A stretch of DNA of 63,569 nucleotides from Mycobacterium sp. UM_CSW (GTDB taxonomy: Bacteria > Actinomycetota > Actinomycetes > Mycobacteriales > Mycobacteriaceae), in contig NZ_AUWQ01000059.1 of NCBI RefSeq assembly GCF_000455205.1, positions 1 through 63,569 on the forward strand, given 5' to 3'. A program made the position numbers and the translations under genes. Of this stretch, positions 23,760 to 32,332 are shown in pieces. The notes under the pieces are model-generated. The model was given only the letters and a program-made list of their open reading frames with translations. It did not search any database and had not been told where the DNA came from. Numbering within the stretch: the first letter of the stretch is position 1; the number at the start of each line of letters is the position of its first letter.

Positions 23760-25096
23760 AGCCTAGACAGTTCCAGGAATCGTTGGTAGCGCTCGGCGGT
23801 CGGCTCCGCCCAAGCGGGATCGGGCTCGACGACGCGCTCGGTGCGGGCCCACCGGCCCGCGTCGGTGATCGACGTCTCCAGGCCGACCGCCATCCGGCCC
23901 AGGAAGGCCGCCCCGAGCGCCGCGCCCTCGGCCACCGCGGACACCTCCACCGGCCGGCCGGTGGCGTCGGCGATGGCCTGCATCCACGACCCGACCCGGG
24001 TGCCGCCACCGCAGGCGACGATGCGCGCCACCGGCGCGCCGCCCAGCTCGATGAGCTGACGCACGACGAAGCCCGCCGCCTCGTAGGCGGCCCGGCGCAC
24101 GGCGGCCGGGTCGTGGGTGAGGTCGAGGGCGTCGAGCACGGCCCGGCGATCCGGGTCGTGAAACGGCGTGCGCTCGCCGCGGATGTAGGGCGACCACACC
24201 GGCACACGCCGCGGATCGGCCGTCGCCGGGTCACCCGGTCCGAGCAGGCGGTCCACCCAGCCGAGGAACAGGCCGCCGGCGTTGCTGGCGCCGCCGATCT
24301 GGCTCTTGCCCGGACTGGTATGCGGAATGGTCCACAGGCCGGGCACCTGCCGCGCCTCGGCGATCGTGTTCCACACGATCAGCGTGGTGCCACACAGCAC
24401 CAGCACGTCGCCGTCGCGGTCGGCGCCGGCCACGATCTGTTCGCACAGGGCGTCGATGGCCCCGATCGCCAGCACGGCGCCCGTTCCGGGGAGCTGTCCC
24501 GCGGCCGTGCCGATCGTCTCCACCCGCGGCATCTGCTCGACGCTCGCGCCGCAGTCGGCGCAGGCCGCCGGGTCCCAGCCGGTCCCGTCGAACAGGGGGT
24601 AGCTGGTGGCGGCGGTGGCGACGTCCATCACCGCCTCGCCCGCCAGCGCGTGGTTGGCCACCGCGGGCGCGGGCCAGTACCCCGCCGCGCCGGGCGCCTG
24701 CGCCGACGTCCAGCGCAGGAACTCGGCGGCCTCGCCCAGCGCCGGAAGCGGCTTGTCGTCCGAGCCGGGCACCCGGCCCCTGCCGTCGCCGTACAACAGC
24801 CCGGGGGTCAGCGGCGCGCCGGCGGCGTCGACGGCGGTCAGCGAGGGCACCATCGCCGACACGGCGACCGCGCGGACCTCAGGTCCGGGGGCAAGGCGCT
24901 CCAGCGCCGCCAGCGGCCCCCGGCGCCACGCCTCGTCGGCGTCGTGCTCGAGCCGGTCGGGCGCCGGCACCCGCAACTCGTGCGGAATGCGCACCCGCGC
25001 CGTCACCCGGCCGTCCCCGTCGGCGGCCACCGCCTTGACGGCGGTGCTGCCGACGTCGATGCCGATTGTGACGCCATCACGTGACACGGGCGTCAC
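23750..25096 (-). CDS. xylB: Xylulokinase-like FGGY carbohydrate kinase
   Basis: Phosphorylates a sugar or polyol with ATP; 448 residues from GTG 25096, the same length as M. tuberculosis Rv0729. The FGGY fold shows phosphate-1 (IGIDVGSTAVKAV), the C-terminal adenosine motif (VACGGGTRVGSWMQAIADATGRPVEV) and GASNAGGLFLGWVD. A second GTG at 25087 is possible. It is divergent from serA2 with only about 21 bases between start codons, and precedes the GNAT gene. Together with serA2 and fucA it suggests breakdown of a pentose or deoxy-sugar. The exact sugar is unknown. Confidence 0.88.
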   Translation of the reverse strand: MTPVSRDGVTIGIDVGSTAVKAVAADGDGRVTARVRIPHELRVPAPDRLEHDADEAWRRGPLAALERLAPGPEVRAVAVSAMVPSLTAVDAAGAPLTPGLLYGDGRGRVPGSDDKPLPALGEAAEFLRWTSAQAPGAAGYWPAPAVANHALAGEAVMDVATAATSYPLFDGTGWDPAACADCGASVEQMPRVETIGTAAGQLPGTGAVLAIGAIDALCEQIVAGADRDGDVLVLCGTTLIVWNTIAEARQVPGLWTIPHTSPGKSQIGGASNAGGLFLGWVDRLLGPGDPATADPRRVPVWSPYIRGERTPFHDPDRRAVLDALDLTHDPAAVRRAAYEAAGFVVRQLIELGGAPVARIVACGGGTRVGSWMQAIADATGRPVEVSAVAEGAALGAAFLGRMAVGLETSITDAGRWARTERVVEPDPAWAEPTAERYQRFLELSRLWQ

Positions 25097-25117
25097 CGTA
25101 CGCCAGCATTGGCGTCT

Positions 25118-26098
25118 GTGACATCGAGACCGCGTGCCCTGGTGACCGCGCCGCTGCGGGGGCCGGGGTTGGACAAGCTCCGGCAACTGGCCGACGTGGT
25201 GTACGACCCCTGGATAGAGCAGACCCCGCTGCGGATCTACAGCCCCGAGCAACTGGCCGAGCGGATCGCGGCCGAGTCCGCCGATGTCGTTGTGGTGGAA
25301 GGCGACTCGGTACGCGGGCCGGTTTTCGAGCAGGGCCTGCGCGCGATCGCCTCCACCCGGGGTGACCCGAACAACGTCGACATCGACGGGGCCACCGCGG
25401 CCGGCATCCCGGTGCTGAACACCCCGGCCCGCAACGCCGACGCCGTCGCCGAGATGGCGGTGGCGCTGCTGCTGGCCGTGACCCGGCACCTGCTGACCGC
25501 CGACGCGGATGTCCGCGGCGGCAACATCTTTCGCGACGGCAGCATTCCGTATCAGCGGTTCCGCGGCTGGGAGATCGCCGGGCGCACCGCCGGGCTGGTG
25601 GGCCTCGGCGCCGTTGGCCGGGCCACCCAGTGGCGGCTGGCCGGGCTGGGCATGCGGGTGATCGCGCACGACCCGTACAACGACGAGGCCCGTCACGGCC
25701 TGGACGAACTGCTCGCCGAGGCCGACGTGGTGTCCCTGCACGCGCCCGTCACCGACGACACCGCCGGCATGATCGGCGCGCAGCAGTTCGCGGCCATGCG
25801 CGACGGCGTCGTCTTCCTCAACACCGCCCGGGCGCAGCTGCACGACACCGACGCGCTCGTCGACGCGCTGCGCGGCGGCAAGGTGGCCGCCGCGGCCCTG
25901 GACCACTTCGTCGGCGAATGGCTGCCGGCCGATCATCCGTTGACTGCAATGCCCAATGTCGTGCTGACGCCCCACATCGGGGGCGCCACATGGAACACTG
26001 AGGCCCGGCAGGCGCTGATGGTGGCCGACGACCTGGAAGCCCTGCTGAGCGGCGAGACGCCCACCCATATCGTCAACCCGGAGGTGCTGGGCCCATGA
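25118..26098 (+). CDS. serA2: D-2-hydroxyacid dehydrogenase (SerA2)
   Basis: NAD-dependent dehydrogenase of 326 residues, labelled phosphoglycerate dehydrogenase-like in M. tuberculosis (Rv0728c). GTG 25118 gives the familiar MTSRPRALVTAPLRG start; TTG 25109 is less likely. It has the Rossmann motif LVGLGAVGRATQWRLAGLGMRV, the catalytic Arg in NTARAQLHD, an acidic partner near DHFVGEW, and the His in TPHIGGAT. It lacks the C-terminal ACT and intervening domains of the true serine-pathway SerA. It overlaps fucA by 4 bases (ATGA) and heads a four-gene plus-strand operon. Confidence 0.9.
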   Translation: MTSRPRALVTAPLRGPGLDKLRQLADVVYDPWIEQTPLRIYSPEQLAERIAAESADVVVVEGDSVRGPVFEQGLRAIASTRGDPNNVDIDGATAAGIPVLNTPARNADAVAEMAVALLLAVTRHLLTADADVRGGNIFRDGSIPYQRFRGWEIAGRTAGLVGLGAVGRATQWRLAGLGMRVIAHDPYNDEARHGLDELLAEADVVSLHAPVTDDTAGMIGAQQFAAMRDGVVFLNTARAQLHDTDALVDALRGGKVAAAALDHFVGEWLPADHPLTAMPNVVLTPHIGGATWNTEARQALMVADDLEALLSGETPTHIVNPEVLGP

Positions 26099-26748
26099 AA
26101 TCCGTCACCAACCCCGAGGACGCCGTGCTGGACGCGGCCAAGGACATGCTGCGCCGCGGCCTGGTCGAGGGCACCGCAGGCAACATCTCGGCGCGCCGCT
26201 CGGACGGCAACATCGTCATCACGCCGTCGTCCGTCGACTACCGCGACATGCAGCTGGACGACCTGGTGCTGATCGACCCGGACGGCGAGGTGCTGCGCGC
26301 CGCCGAGGGCCGCTTCCCGTCGTCGGAGGCGAAGCTGCACCTGGCGTGCTACCAGGCGTTCGACGACATCGGCAGCGTCATCCACAGCCATCCGGTGTGG
26401 GCGACCATGTTCGCCATTGCGCACCAGCCGATTCCGGCGTGCATCGACGAGTTCGCCGTCTACTGCGGCGGGGAGGTGCGCTGCGCCGACTACGCCGCGT
26501 CCGGCACGCCCGAGGTCGGCACCAACGCGGTCAAGGCGCTCGAGGGCCGCGGCGCCGCCTTGATCGCCAACCACGGCCTGGTGGCCGTGGCGCCACGGCC
26601 CGACAAGGCCCTGCACATCACCGCCCTGGTCGAGCGGACCGCCCAAATCGTCTGGGGGGCAAGAGCTCTCGGCGGTCCCGTGCCGATCCCCGACGAGGTG
26701 AACCGCAACTTCGCCGGCGTATACGGCTACCTGCGCGCCAACGCCTAG
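26095..26748 (+). CDS. fucA: Class II aldolase, L-fuculose-phosphate aldolase-like
   Basis: 217 residues of the class II aldolase/adducin fold (zinc enzyme, cleaves a sugar phosphate into dihydroxyacetone phosphate and an aldehyde). The zinc ligands are seen in VIHSHPVWATMF and later NHGLVAVAPRP; the catalytic acidic residue is in SSEAKLHLACY, and the phosphate-binding start is GTAGNISARR. It corresponds to Rv0727c. It follows serA2 with a 4-base overlap and is followed directly by the MBL gene (adjacent stop and start). With the kinase XylB, a kinase-then-aldolase route for a pentulose or deoxy-sugar is plausible. Confidence 0.9.
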   Translation: MKSVTNPEDAVLDAAKDMLRRGLVEGTAGNISARRSDGNIVITPSSVDYRDMQLDDLVLIDPDGEVLRAAEGRFPSSEAKLHLACYQAFDDIGSVIHSHPVWATMFAIAHQPIPACIDEFAVYCGGEVRCADYAASGTPEVGTNAVKALEGRGAALIANHGLVAVAPRPDKALHITALVERTAQIVWGARALGGPVPIPDEVNRNFAGVYGYLRANA

Positions 26749-27633
26749 ATGCGCCGGGTCCGGTTCGGCCAGGCGAGCGTGACGCGCGTGCTGGAACTGC
26801 AATTCGACCTGGGCGCCCACTGTTTCCCGCAGACGCCGCCGTCGGGATGGCGGGACAACGCCGACCTGCTGGTGCCCGACTTCTTCGACCCCGCGACCGA
26901 CAAGTGGCACATCGCGGTCCAGAGCTGGGTCATCGAGGTCGACGGGCTGACCGTCGTCGTGGACACCGGTGTCGGCAACGATCGCGAGCGCCCGCACATG
27001 CCACCGCTGGACCACCTCGACACCGGGTTCCTGGCGGCGCTGGCGGCCGCGGCCGTGGACCGCAATGCCGTCGACGTCGTGATCAACACGCACATTCACT
27101 CCGATCACGTCGGGTGGAACACGATGCTCGAGGACGGTGCCTGGGTGCCGACGTTCCCCAACGCCCGATACCTGGTGCCGGCCGCCGACTACCGCCACTT
27201 CTCCCCCGACGGGCCGGCGGGCGGGCAGCCCGGTGACCGGCTGGTGTTCGCGGACAGCGTCGCGCCCATCGCCGAGGCGGGCCAGCTCGTCCTGTGGTCG
27301 GACGACTGCCAGATCAGCCCGTCGCTGCGCCTGCGTCCCGCCCCCGGGCACACACCGGGCTCCTCGGTGCTGTGGCTCGACGCGGGCCGGCCCGCGATCT
27401 TCGTCGGCGACCTAACCCACAGCCCCTTGCAACTGCGCCGGCCCGCCGACGCCTGCGCCTTCGACGTCGACGCGCCGGCGGCCGCGGTGACCCGCCGCCG
27501 AATCTTCACCGAGGCCGTCGGCGCCAAGGCCGCGGTGATACCCGCGCACTACCCGGGCCGCGGCGGCGCCACGCTGCGCGCGGTCGCCGACCGGTTCGAC
27601 GTCGAGGACTGGCTGGACATCGATACGGTGTGA
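26749..27633 (+). CDS. Metallo-beta-lactamase-fold hydrolase
   Basis: A 294-residue hydrolase with the zinc motif NTHIHSDHVGWN (HxHxDH), the preceding VVVDTGVGND strand, the later PAPGHTPGSS (His ligand), FVGDLTHSP (Asp ligand) and PAHYPGRGG (His). This is the layout of lactonase/quorum-quenching and glyoxalase II-like proteins. It begins on the base after the fucA stop and ends 3 bases before the DapB-like gene, so it is part of the serA2 operon. It may open a sugar lactone or hydrolyse a side product. It is not at this place in M. tuberculosis, as far as I recall. Confidence 0.9.
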   Translation: MRRVRFGQASVTRVLELQFDLGAHCFPQTPPSGWRDNADLLVPDFFDPATDKWHIAVQSWVIEVDGLTVVVDTGVGNDRERPHMPPLDHLDTGFLAALAAAAVDRNAVDVVINTHIHSDHVGWNTMLEDGAWVPTFPNARYLVPAADYRHFSPDGPAGGQPGDRLVFADSVAPIAEAGQLVLWSDDCQISPSLRLRPAPGHTPGSSVLWLDAGRPAIFVGDLTHSPLQLRRPADACAFDVDAPAAAVTRRRIFTEAVGAKAAVIPAHYPGRGGATLRAVADRFDVEDWLDIDTV

Positions 27634-27636
27634 GCC

Positions 27637-28671
27637 ATGGCGTACCGCGTAGTCCAATGGTCGACCGGCAACATCGGCACTCGCGCCCTCGGCGTCCTGC
27701 TGGATCGTGACGACTTCGAGGTGGTGGGTGTCCACGCCTTCGGCTCGGACAAGGTGGGCCGCGACGCCGGCGAGCTGGCGGGCCAGGCCCCGGTCGGTGT
27801 CGCCGCGACCGACGACGTCGACGCGTTGATCGCGCTAAAACCGGATTGCGTGAACTACATGCCCCGCGCCATCGACTACGACCTGGTGATCGGGCTGCTG
27901 CGCGCCGGCATCAACGTCGTCACCACGGGGGATTTCGTGACCGGCACCCATCACCCGACCGAGCTCCCCGCGCTGCAGCAGGCGGCGCGACAGGGCGGTG
28001 CGACCTTCCTGGGAACGGGGTTCGAGCCGGGCTTCATCAACGTCGTCGCCGGATTTCTCACCGGCGCCTGCCGAACGGTCCGCAGCGTCAAGCTCGTCGA
28101 AACGCTGGACTGCACAACCTATCCCGTCCAGGACGTGTGGAAGGTGCTCGGATTCGGGAAAACACCCCGGGAGCCGGTGACGCACCTCGACCCCGCGACG
28201 CAACGATATGGCCTGGGCTACTTCGAGACGCTGGACATGATCGCCACCATGCTGGGCACCGAGCTCGACTCCAAGGACGCATTCGTCGAGCCCGCGGTGC
28301 TGACCCGGGATCTGAATCTGGGCTGGGTGGACTATGCCGCCGGCACCGCCGGGGGCCAGCGCCGCACCTATCGCGGCTTTCGCGGCGGCCGTCCGGTGGT
28401 CGAGCTGGCCATCTGCTGGACCATGAGCGACGACGCGCTCGACCCGAAATGGACCGACCCCAAGGGTTTCAGCGTGGTGATCGAGGGCCAACCACGCGTC
28501 GACGCGACGATCCGATTCGGCGAGCCCGGCCAGGACGTGATGACCGTGTTGATGGACAGCACCGCCGTTGCGGCGGTCAACGCCATACCGTTCCTGTGCG
28601 AGGCGCCGCCGGGCGTCATCACCCCGATCGACCTGCCCATCATGGGATCACATGGGGCACTAGCGGTTTGA
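27637..28671 (+). CDS. NAD(P)-dependent DapB/amine-dehydrogenase-like oxidoreductase
   Basis: 344 residues with an N-terminal Rossmann motif close to the start (YRVVQWSTGNIGTRALGVL), as in the mycobacterial family related to dihydrodipicolinate reductase and 2,4-diaminopentanoate dehydrogenase. The middle has CVNYMPRAIDYDLVIGLL and GTGFEPGFINVV. It does not have the DapB tetrapicolinate motif, so lysine synthesis is unlikely. It is the last gene of the serA2-fucA-MBL unit. Its stop overlaps the end of the convergent AraC gene by 12 bases, which leaves no room for a terminator between them. Confidence 0.82.
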   Translation: MAYRVVQWSTGNIGTRALGVLLDRDDFEVVGVHAFGSDKVGRDAGELAGQAPVGVAATDDVDALIALKPDCVNYMPRAIDYDLVIGLLRAGINVVTTGDFVTGTHHPTELPALQQAARQGGATFLGTGFEPGFINVVAGFLTGACRTVRSVKLVETLDCTTYPVQDVWKVLGFGKTPREPVTHLDPATQRYGLGYFETLDMIATMLGTELDSKDAFVEPAVLTRDLNLGWVDYAAGTAGGQRRTYRGFRGGRPVVELAICWTMSDDALDPKWTDPKGFSVVIEGQPRVDATIRFGEPGQDVMTVLMDSTAVAAVNAIPFLCEAPPGVITPIDLPIMGSHGALAV

Positions 28672-29517
28672 ACCGCGCCACGCGCGGGGTGAGGTGCCGT
28701 GCGTGCGGCGGAAGAGCCTGCTGAAATAGCCCGGGTCGTCGATCCCGACGCGGCCGGCGACCTCCGCGATCGGCAGATCCGTTTCGGTGAGCAACGTCCG
28801 GGCCTCGGCCATCCGGCGCTCGACGATCCACTCCTGCACGGTGCGCCCGGTGCGGCGCCGCACCACGGTGGTCAGGTGTCCCGGCGTGATGCCGAGTTCG
28901 CCGGCCACGTCGCGCAGCGACAACGGCTCGGCGTGGCGACGGTCGATCACCTCGAACACCTCGGCCAGCAGTGGCTCGCCGCTGCGCCGCAGGTCGCCGA
29001 CCACGTCGACCGCCAGCCGCGCGAGGTCGATCAGCAGCAGGGTGAGATGCGCCAGCGACGCCTGCTGGTAACCCTCTTGGCGCGCGGTCAATTCGGTTTC
29101 GATCGACGCGATGGCACCCTCCCACGCCGACCGCCGGTGCGCGGGCACCTCCAGCCGCAGTAGTCCCCCGGATCGGCCGTGCAGGAACGGGAACAGCAGC
29201 GGATGCGCCCGCCACGTCGGCCATGGCGATCGCCCGTCCTCCCCCAGCGCCGCGGGATCGAAGAAGACCCCGACCCCGACATCGATACGACCCACGACCT
29301 GGGCCGGGTCGATCACCTCACCCGCCGCCAGTACATACACGCAGCCCGGACCGGGGCTGTACCAGAGCGCCGGAAAGTCGTGGATGTGTCGGCCGTGCTC
29401 CGGCAGGTCTTCGCGACTGGCCCGCAGCACCGACACCGGCGGGGTGTCCGGATCGGTCCGATATGCGTAAATAGGCACGCCGCGGCGATGCCGGACCATC
29501 CGAGCTGGCTGGGTCAT
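28660..29517 (-). CDS. AraC/XylS-family transcriptional regulator
   Basis: 285 residues. A cupin-like N-terminal sensor region (HIHDFPALWYSPG and RIDVGVGVFFDP) is followed by the AraC DNA-binding domain: first helix-turn-helix LSLRDVAGELGITPGHLTTVVRRRTGRTV and second IAEVAGRVGIDDPGYFSRLFRRTHGTSPRAWR. It is divergent from the class I methyltransferase at 29583 across 65 bases, and its 3' end overlaps the DapB-like gene. The likely target is the divergent gene or itself; the inducer is unknown. Confidence 0.93.
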   Translation of the reverse strand: MTQPARMVRHRRGVPIYAYRTDPDTPPVSVLRASREDLPEHGRHIHDFPALWYSPGPGCVYVLAAGEVIDPAQVVGRIDVGVGVFFDPAALGEDGRSPWPTWRAHPLLFPFLHGRSGGLLRLEVPAHRRSAWEGAIASIETELTARQEGYQQASLAHLTLLLIDLARLAVDVVGDLRRSGEPLLAEVFEVIDRRHAEPLSLRDVAGELGITPGHLTTVVRRRTGRTVQEWIVERRMAEARTLLTETDLPIAEVAGRVGIDDPGYFSRLFRRTHGTSPRAWRGSNR

Positions 29518-29582
29518 GGTGCGAAAGATAATCCTAGTTTCATCGAAGATCGACCAATTCTGAAGCAGGATAGGGGTTAATC

Positions 29583-30239
29583 ATGAAGTCTATGACAAAG
29601 CATCATCCACATGACTATCTGCCCGCCGCCGGTCACGACGCTCTGCTCCCGTGCTACGACCTGTTCGCCCGCCTGCTGGGCATGCCGAAGGTCTACGACA
29701 CGCTGATCGCGCAGGCTGAACTCGCCGACGGCCAGAGGGTTCTGGAAATCGGCTGCGGCACGGGCAATCTCACCACCCGTGTCAAACGTGCCCACCCCAC
29801 GGTTGACGTCACGGGATCCGACCCCGATCCCCGGGCACTGGAGCGGGCGCGGCGCAAGGGCATTGGGCTCAAAGACATCCGCTTCGAACAGGGCTACGCC
29901 GAGCGGCTGCCCTACCCCGACGGTGAATTCGACCGGGTGCTGTCCTCGATGATGCTGCACCACATCAACGAAGACGCGAAACCCGCCGCCGCGGAAGAGA
30001 TCTTCCGCGTCCTGCGTCCCGGCGGCAGGCTGCACCTCGTCGACATCGGCGGCGAGATTACCGCCGAGCACGGCCTGTTGACGCGACTCATCAGGCGCAA
30101 CCCCCACGCGGCCGGCAACCTCGGCGACGCGATTCCCCGACTGCTGAACGCGGCGGGATTCGACTGCGCAGAGGTTGCGTCGACGCCGCACCGCGTCCTC
30201 GGGCGGTTGAACTACTACCGCGCCACGCACCCCGCCTAG
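29583..30239 (+). CDS. Class I SAM-dependent methyltransferase
   Basis: 218 residues with the seven-strand methyltransferase motifs: VLEIGCGTGNLTTRVK (motif I), VTGSDPDPRALERAR (motif II acidic end), YPDGEFDRVLSSMMLHHI and LRPGGRLHLVDIGGE. A ubiE/methyltransf-11-like protein; the acceptor is unknown. It is divergent from the AraC gene, which may control it. Its TAG stop shares a CTAG with the stop of the convergent alcohol dehydrogenase. The N-terminus is rich in His and Lys (MTKHHPHDYLP). Confidence 0.9.
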   Translation: MKSMTKHHPHDYLPAAGHDALLPCYDLFARLLGMPKVYDTLIAQAELADGQRVLEIGCGTGNLTTRVKRAHPTVDVTGSDPDPRALERARRKGIGLKDIRFEQGYAERLPYPDGEFDRVLSSMMLHHINEDAKPAAAEEIFRVLRPGGRLHLVDIGGEITAEHGLLTRLIRRNPHAAGNLGDAIPRLLNAAGFDCAEVASTPHRVLGRLNYYRATHPA

Positions 30240-31450
30240 CGCTGGTCGAATGCGACCTTGACGGCGCCGCTGTCGGCCTGGTTGGCGATCGCCAGGAAGG
30301 CCTCGCGCCACTGCTCGAGGCCGAAGGTGTGGGTCAGCATGGGGCGCAGGTCCACCCGGCCGGCGGCGGCCAGGTCCAGGTAGTGGGCGATGGCGTGGCG
30401 GCGCTCGCCCTCGACCTCCTCGACGCCGAAGGCGTTCGACCCCACCCAGCTGATCTCCTTGAAATACAAGGGACTCCACTCCCACCGCCCGGGCGCGTGC
30501 ACGCCGGCCTTCACCAGCGTGCCGCGGGCCCGCAGCACCCGCACCCCGACCTCGAACGTCTCGGGCTTGCCGACGGTGTCGTAGACGACGTCGAGCGCCC
30601 CCGGATAGGCCATCGGCAGGCCGAGCAGCGGCTGGCGCAGCCGGCCACCGCCCCACACGACCAGTTCCTCGATGACGGCCAGGCGCGGTTCGTGGTTCAC
30701 CACCAGCGCCGCGCCGAACCGGCGGGCCAGTTCCTTCTGGGCCTCGAACCGCGCCACCACCGCGACGGCCACGTCGGGGTAGAGCGCCCGCAGGATCGCG
30801 AGCGCGCACAACCCCAGCGAGCCGGCCCCGTACACCAGTGCCCGGCCCGAGGGCGGCGGCGGATGGCGGGTGATCGCGTGCAGGGACACCGAGAACGGGT
30901 CGGCGAACACCGCGAGCTCGTCGGGCACGGAATCGGGAACCGCAAAGAGCATGCTGTCGTGGGCGGGCATCAGTTCGGCGTAGCCACCCGTGACGTCGGC
31001 CGACACCCCGGTGTGGATGCCGGGCTTGATGCCGCCGTCGGTAAAGCTCCAGCACAGGCTGTAGTCGCCGCTTTCGCATGCGGGACAAGGCGGCTCGATG
31101 CCGCGCGGGCCGCAGGACAGCCACGGGTTGAGCACCACGCGCTGGCCCACCTCCAGCCCCCGGGCCTTGGGTCCCATCGCCACCACGTCGGCGACCACTT
31201 CGTGGCCCATGACCTGCGGGAAGGAACAGAAGGCGGACATGGCGTTGTCGGCGTCGCCCTCGCCGAAGTCCATCAGGATCTGCTTGGAGTCCGACCCGCA
31301 GATGCCGGTCAGCCGCGGCCGGGTGAGCACCCAATCCTTGTGCGGCAGTTGAGGATCCGCGACCTCCCGCAGTGCGACCGGGCTGTGGGTCAGTGCGTCG
31401 TCGGGTCCGGGCGACGGCTCCGGCGGGACGCCGTAGACCAGCGCCCTCAT
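30236..31450 (-). CDS. Zinc-dependent alcohol dehydrogenase (MDR family)
   Basis: 404 residues of the medium-chain dehydrogenase family. The catalytic zinc site is seen in TGICGSDSKQ and GHEVVADV. The structural zinc lobe has four cysteines (SCGPRGIEPPCPACESGDYSLC region), and the NAD fold is GAGSLGLCALAILRAL. ATG 31450 overlaps the SDR stop (ATGA), so the two dehydrogenases form an operon. A longer open frame upstream is the SDR gene in another frame. The substrate is unknown; the context of two alcohol dehydrogenases suggests a two-step oxidation. Confidence 0.92.
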   Translation of the reverse strand: MRALVYGVPPEPSPGPDDALTHSPVALREVADPQLPHKDWVLTRPRLTGICGSDSKQILMDFGEGDADNAMSAFCSFPQVMGHEVVADVVAMGPKARGLEVGQRVVLNPWLSCGPRGIEPPCPACESGDYSLCWSFTDGGIKPGIHTGVSADVTGGYAELMPAHDSMLFAVPDSVPDELAVFADPFSVSLHAITRHPPPPSGRALVYGAGSLGLCALAILRALYPDVAVAVVARFEAQKELARRFGAALVVNHEPRLAVIEELVVWGGGRLRQPLLGLPMAYPGALDVVYDTVGKPETFEVGVRVLRARGTLVKAGVHAPGRWEWSPLYFKEISWVGSNAFGVEEVEGERRHAIAHYLDLAAAGRVDLRPMLTHTFGLEQWREAFLAIANQADSGAVKVAFDQR

Positions 31451-32235
31451 CGCGGAGCCATTCCTGCGACACCGGCGATGAACGCGTCGAGGTCGGCGTT
31501 CTTCGCGTCCACGACCGCTTTCATATCCGGAACGTAATGCTCGAACGTGTCGCCGGCCAGCGCCTCGATGATGCCCTCGGCCACCTCGTCGGCGGGCACC
31601 TTCGGCCCCTGGTAGAGCGGCTCCTCGCTGCCCGGGTGATCCCAGATCTCGGTGTCGACGGGCCCCGGCTCGATCAGCTTCACCGCAACCCCGCTGCCGT
31701 GCAGGTCGACCGCCATCGCCTCGCTCCAGCCGCACAGCGCGAATTTGCTTGCACAATAAGCGGTTTCGTGGATGATGCCGAGCCGGCCGCCGACGCTGGA
31801 CACGTTGACGATCAGACCGGACCCGCGCTCCAGCATCCGCGGCAGCAGGGCCAGCGTGAGGCGCATCGGGGCGAAGAAGTTGATCCGCATGACGTTCTCG
31901 ACCTCGTCGGGATCCAGGGCCGCGACCGGGCGCCGTTTCGGGATCGCGGCGTTGTTGATCAGTACGTCGACGCCGCCGAGCTCGTCCCACGCCCGCAGCG
32001 CCAGCTCCCGCAGCGCCGAGCTGTCCGCCAGGTCGGCCACCCACATCGCCGATTCCGGCGAGGTCCGCCGGCACTCCGCCAGCACCTCGGCCAGGCGATC
32101 CCGGCGGCGGGCGATCAGCCCCACCACCGCCCCTTGCCCCGCCAACCGCCGGGCCAGGGCCGCGCCCAGTCCCGACGAGGCACCCGTGATCAGCACCCGC
32201 TTACCCGCCGCCTCGAAGGGATCTGCGTTCGCCAT
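31447..32235 (-). CDS. Short-chain dehydrogenase/reductase
   Basis: A classical SDR of 262 residues: cofactor motif VLITGASSGLGAALARRL, the INNAA element (DVLINNAAIPK), the catalytic Ser in VNVSSVGGR, and the Tyr/Lys pair in ETAYCASKFAL. The basic residues after the first strand (ARRRDR) favour NADP(H). It is the first gene of a two-gene operon with the zinc alcohol dehydrogenase and is divergent from the methyltransferase at 32333 across 97 bases. The substrate cannot be read from the sequence. Confidence 0.93.
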   Translation of the reverse strand: MANADPFEAAGKRVLITGASSGLGAALARRLAGQGAVVGLIARRRDRLAEVLAECRRTSPESAMWVADLADSSALRELALRAWDELGGVDVLINNAAIPKRRPVAALDPDEVENVMRINFFAPMRLTLALLPRMLERGSGLIVNVSSVGGRLGIIHETAYCASKFALCGWSEAMAVDLHGSGVAVKLIEPGPVDTEIWDHPGSEEPLYQGPKVPADEVAEGIIEALAGDTFEHYVPDMKAVVDAKNADLDAFIAGVAGMAPR

Positions 32236-32288
32236 CCGTCAAGGTTGCCGCGAATCGCGGGAAGCGTACAGTGGGGGAAGCTTGTTAT

Positions 32289-32300
32289 ATTGGCTAAATA
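32289..32300 (+). promoter_or_regulatory. ATTGGCTAAATA motif upstream of the methyltransferase operon
   Basis: The near-copy of the motif at 22151, within an AT-rich stretch (TATATTGGCTAAATATTAGA) that is unusual for this genome. It lies 33 bases before the ATG of the first of three tandem methyltransferases. It may hold the promoter -10 region or a regulator site shared by the paralogues. Confidence 0.35.
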
Positions 32301-32332
32301 TTAGATTAACTACGTCCGAATAGGGGCAGACC

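Noticed and set aside
29577-32074. Long arginine/glycine-rich frames over the ADH/SDR genes
   Set aside because: They are other-frame readings of the zinc dehydrogenase and SDR, whose catalytic motifs are clear. Composition is typical of frame-shifted GC-rich coding.
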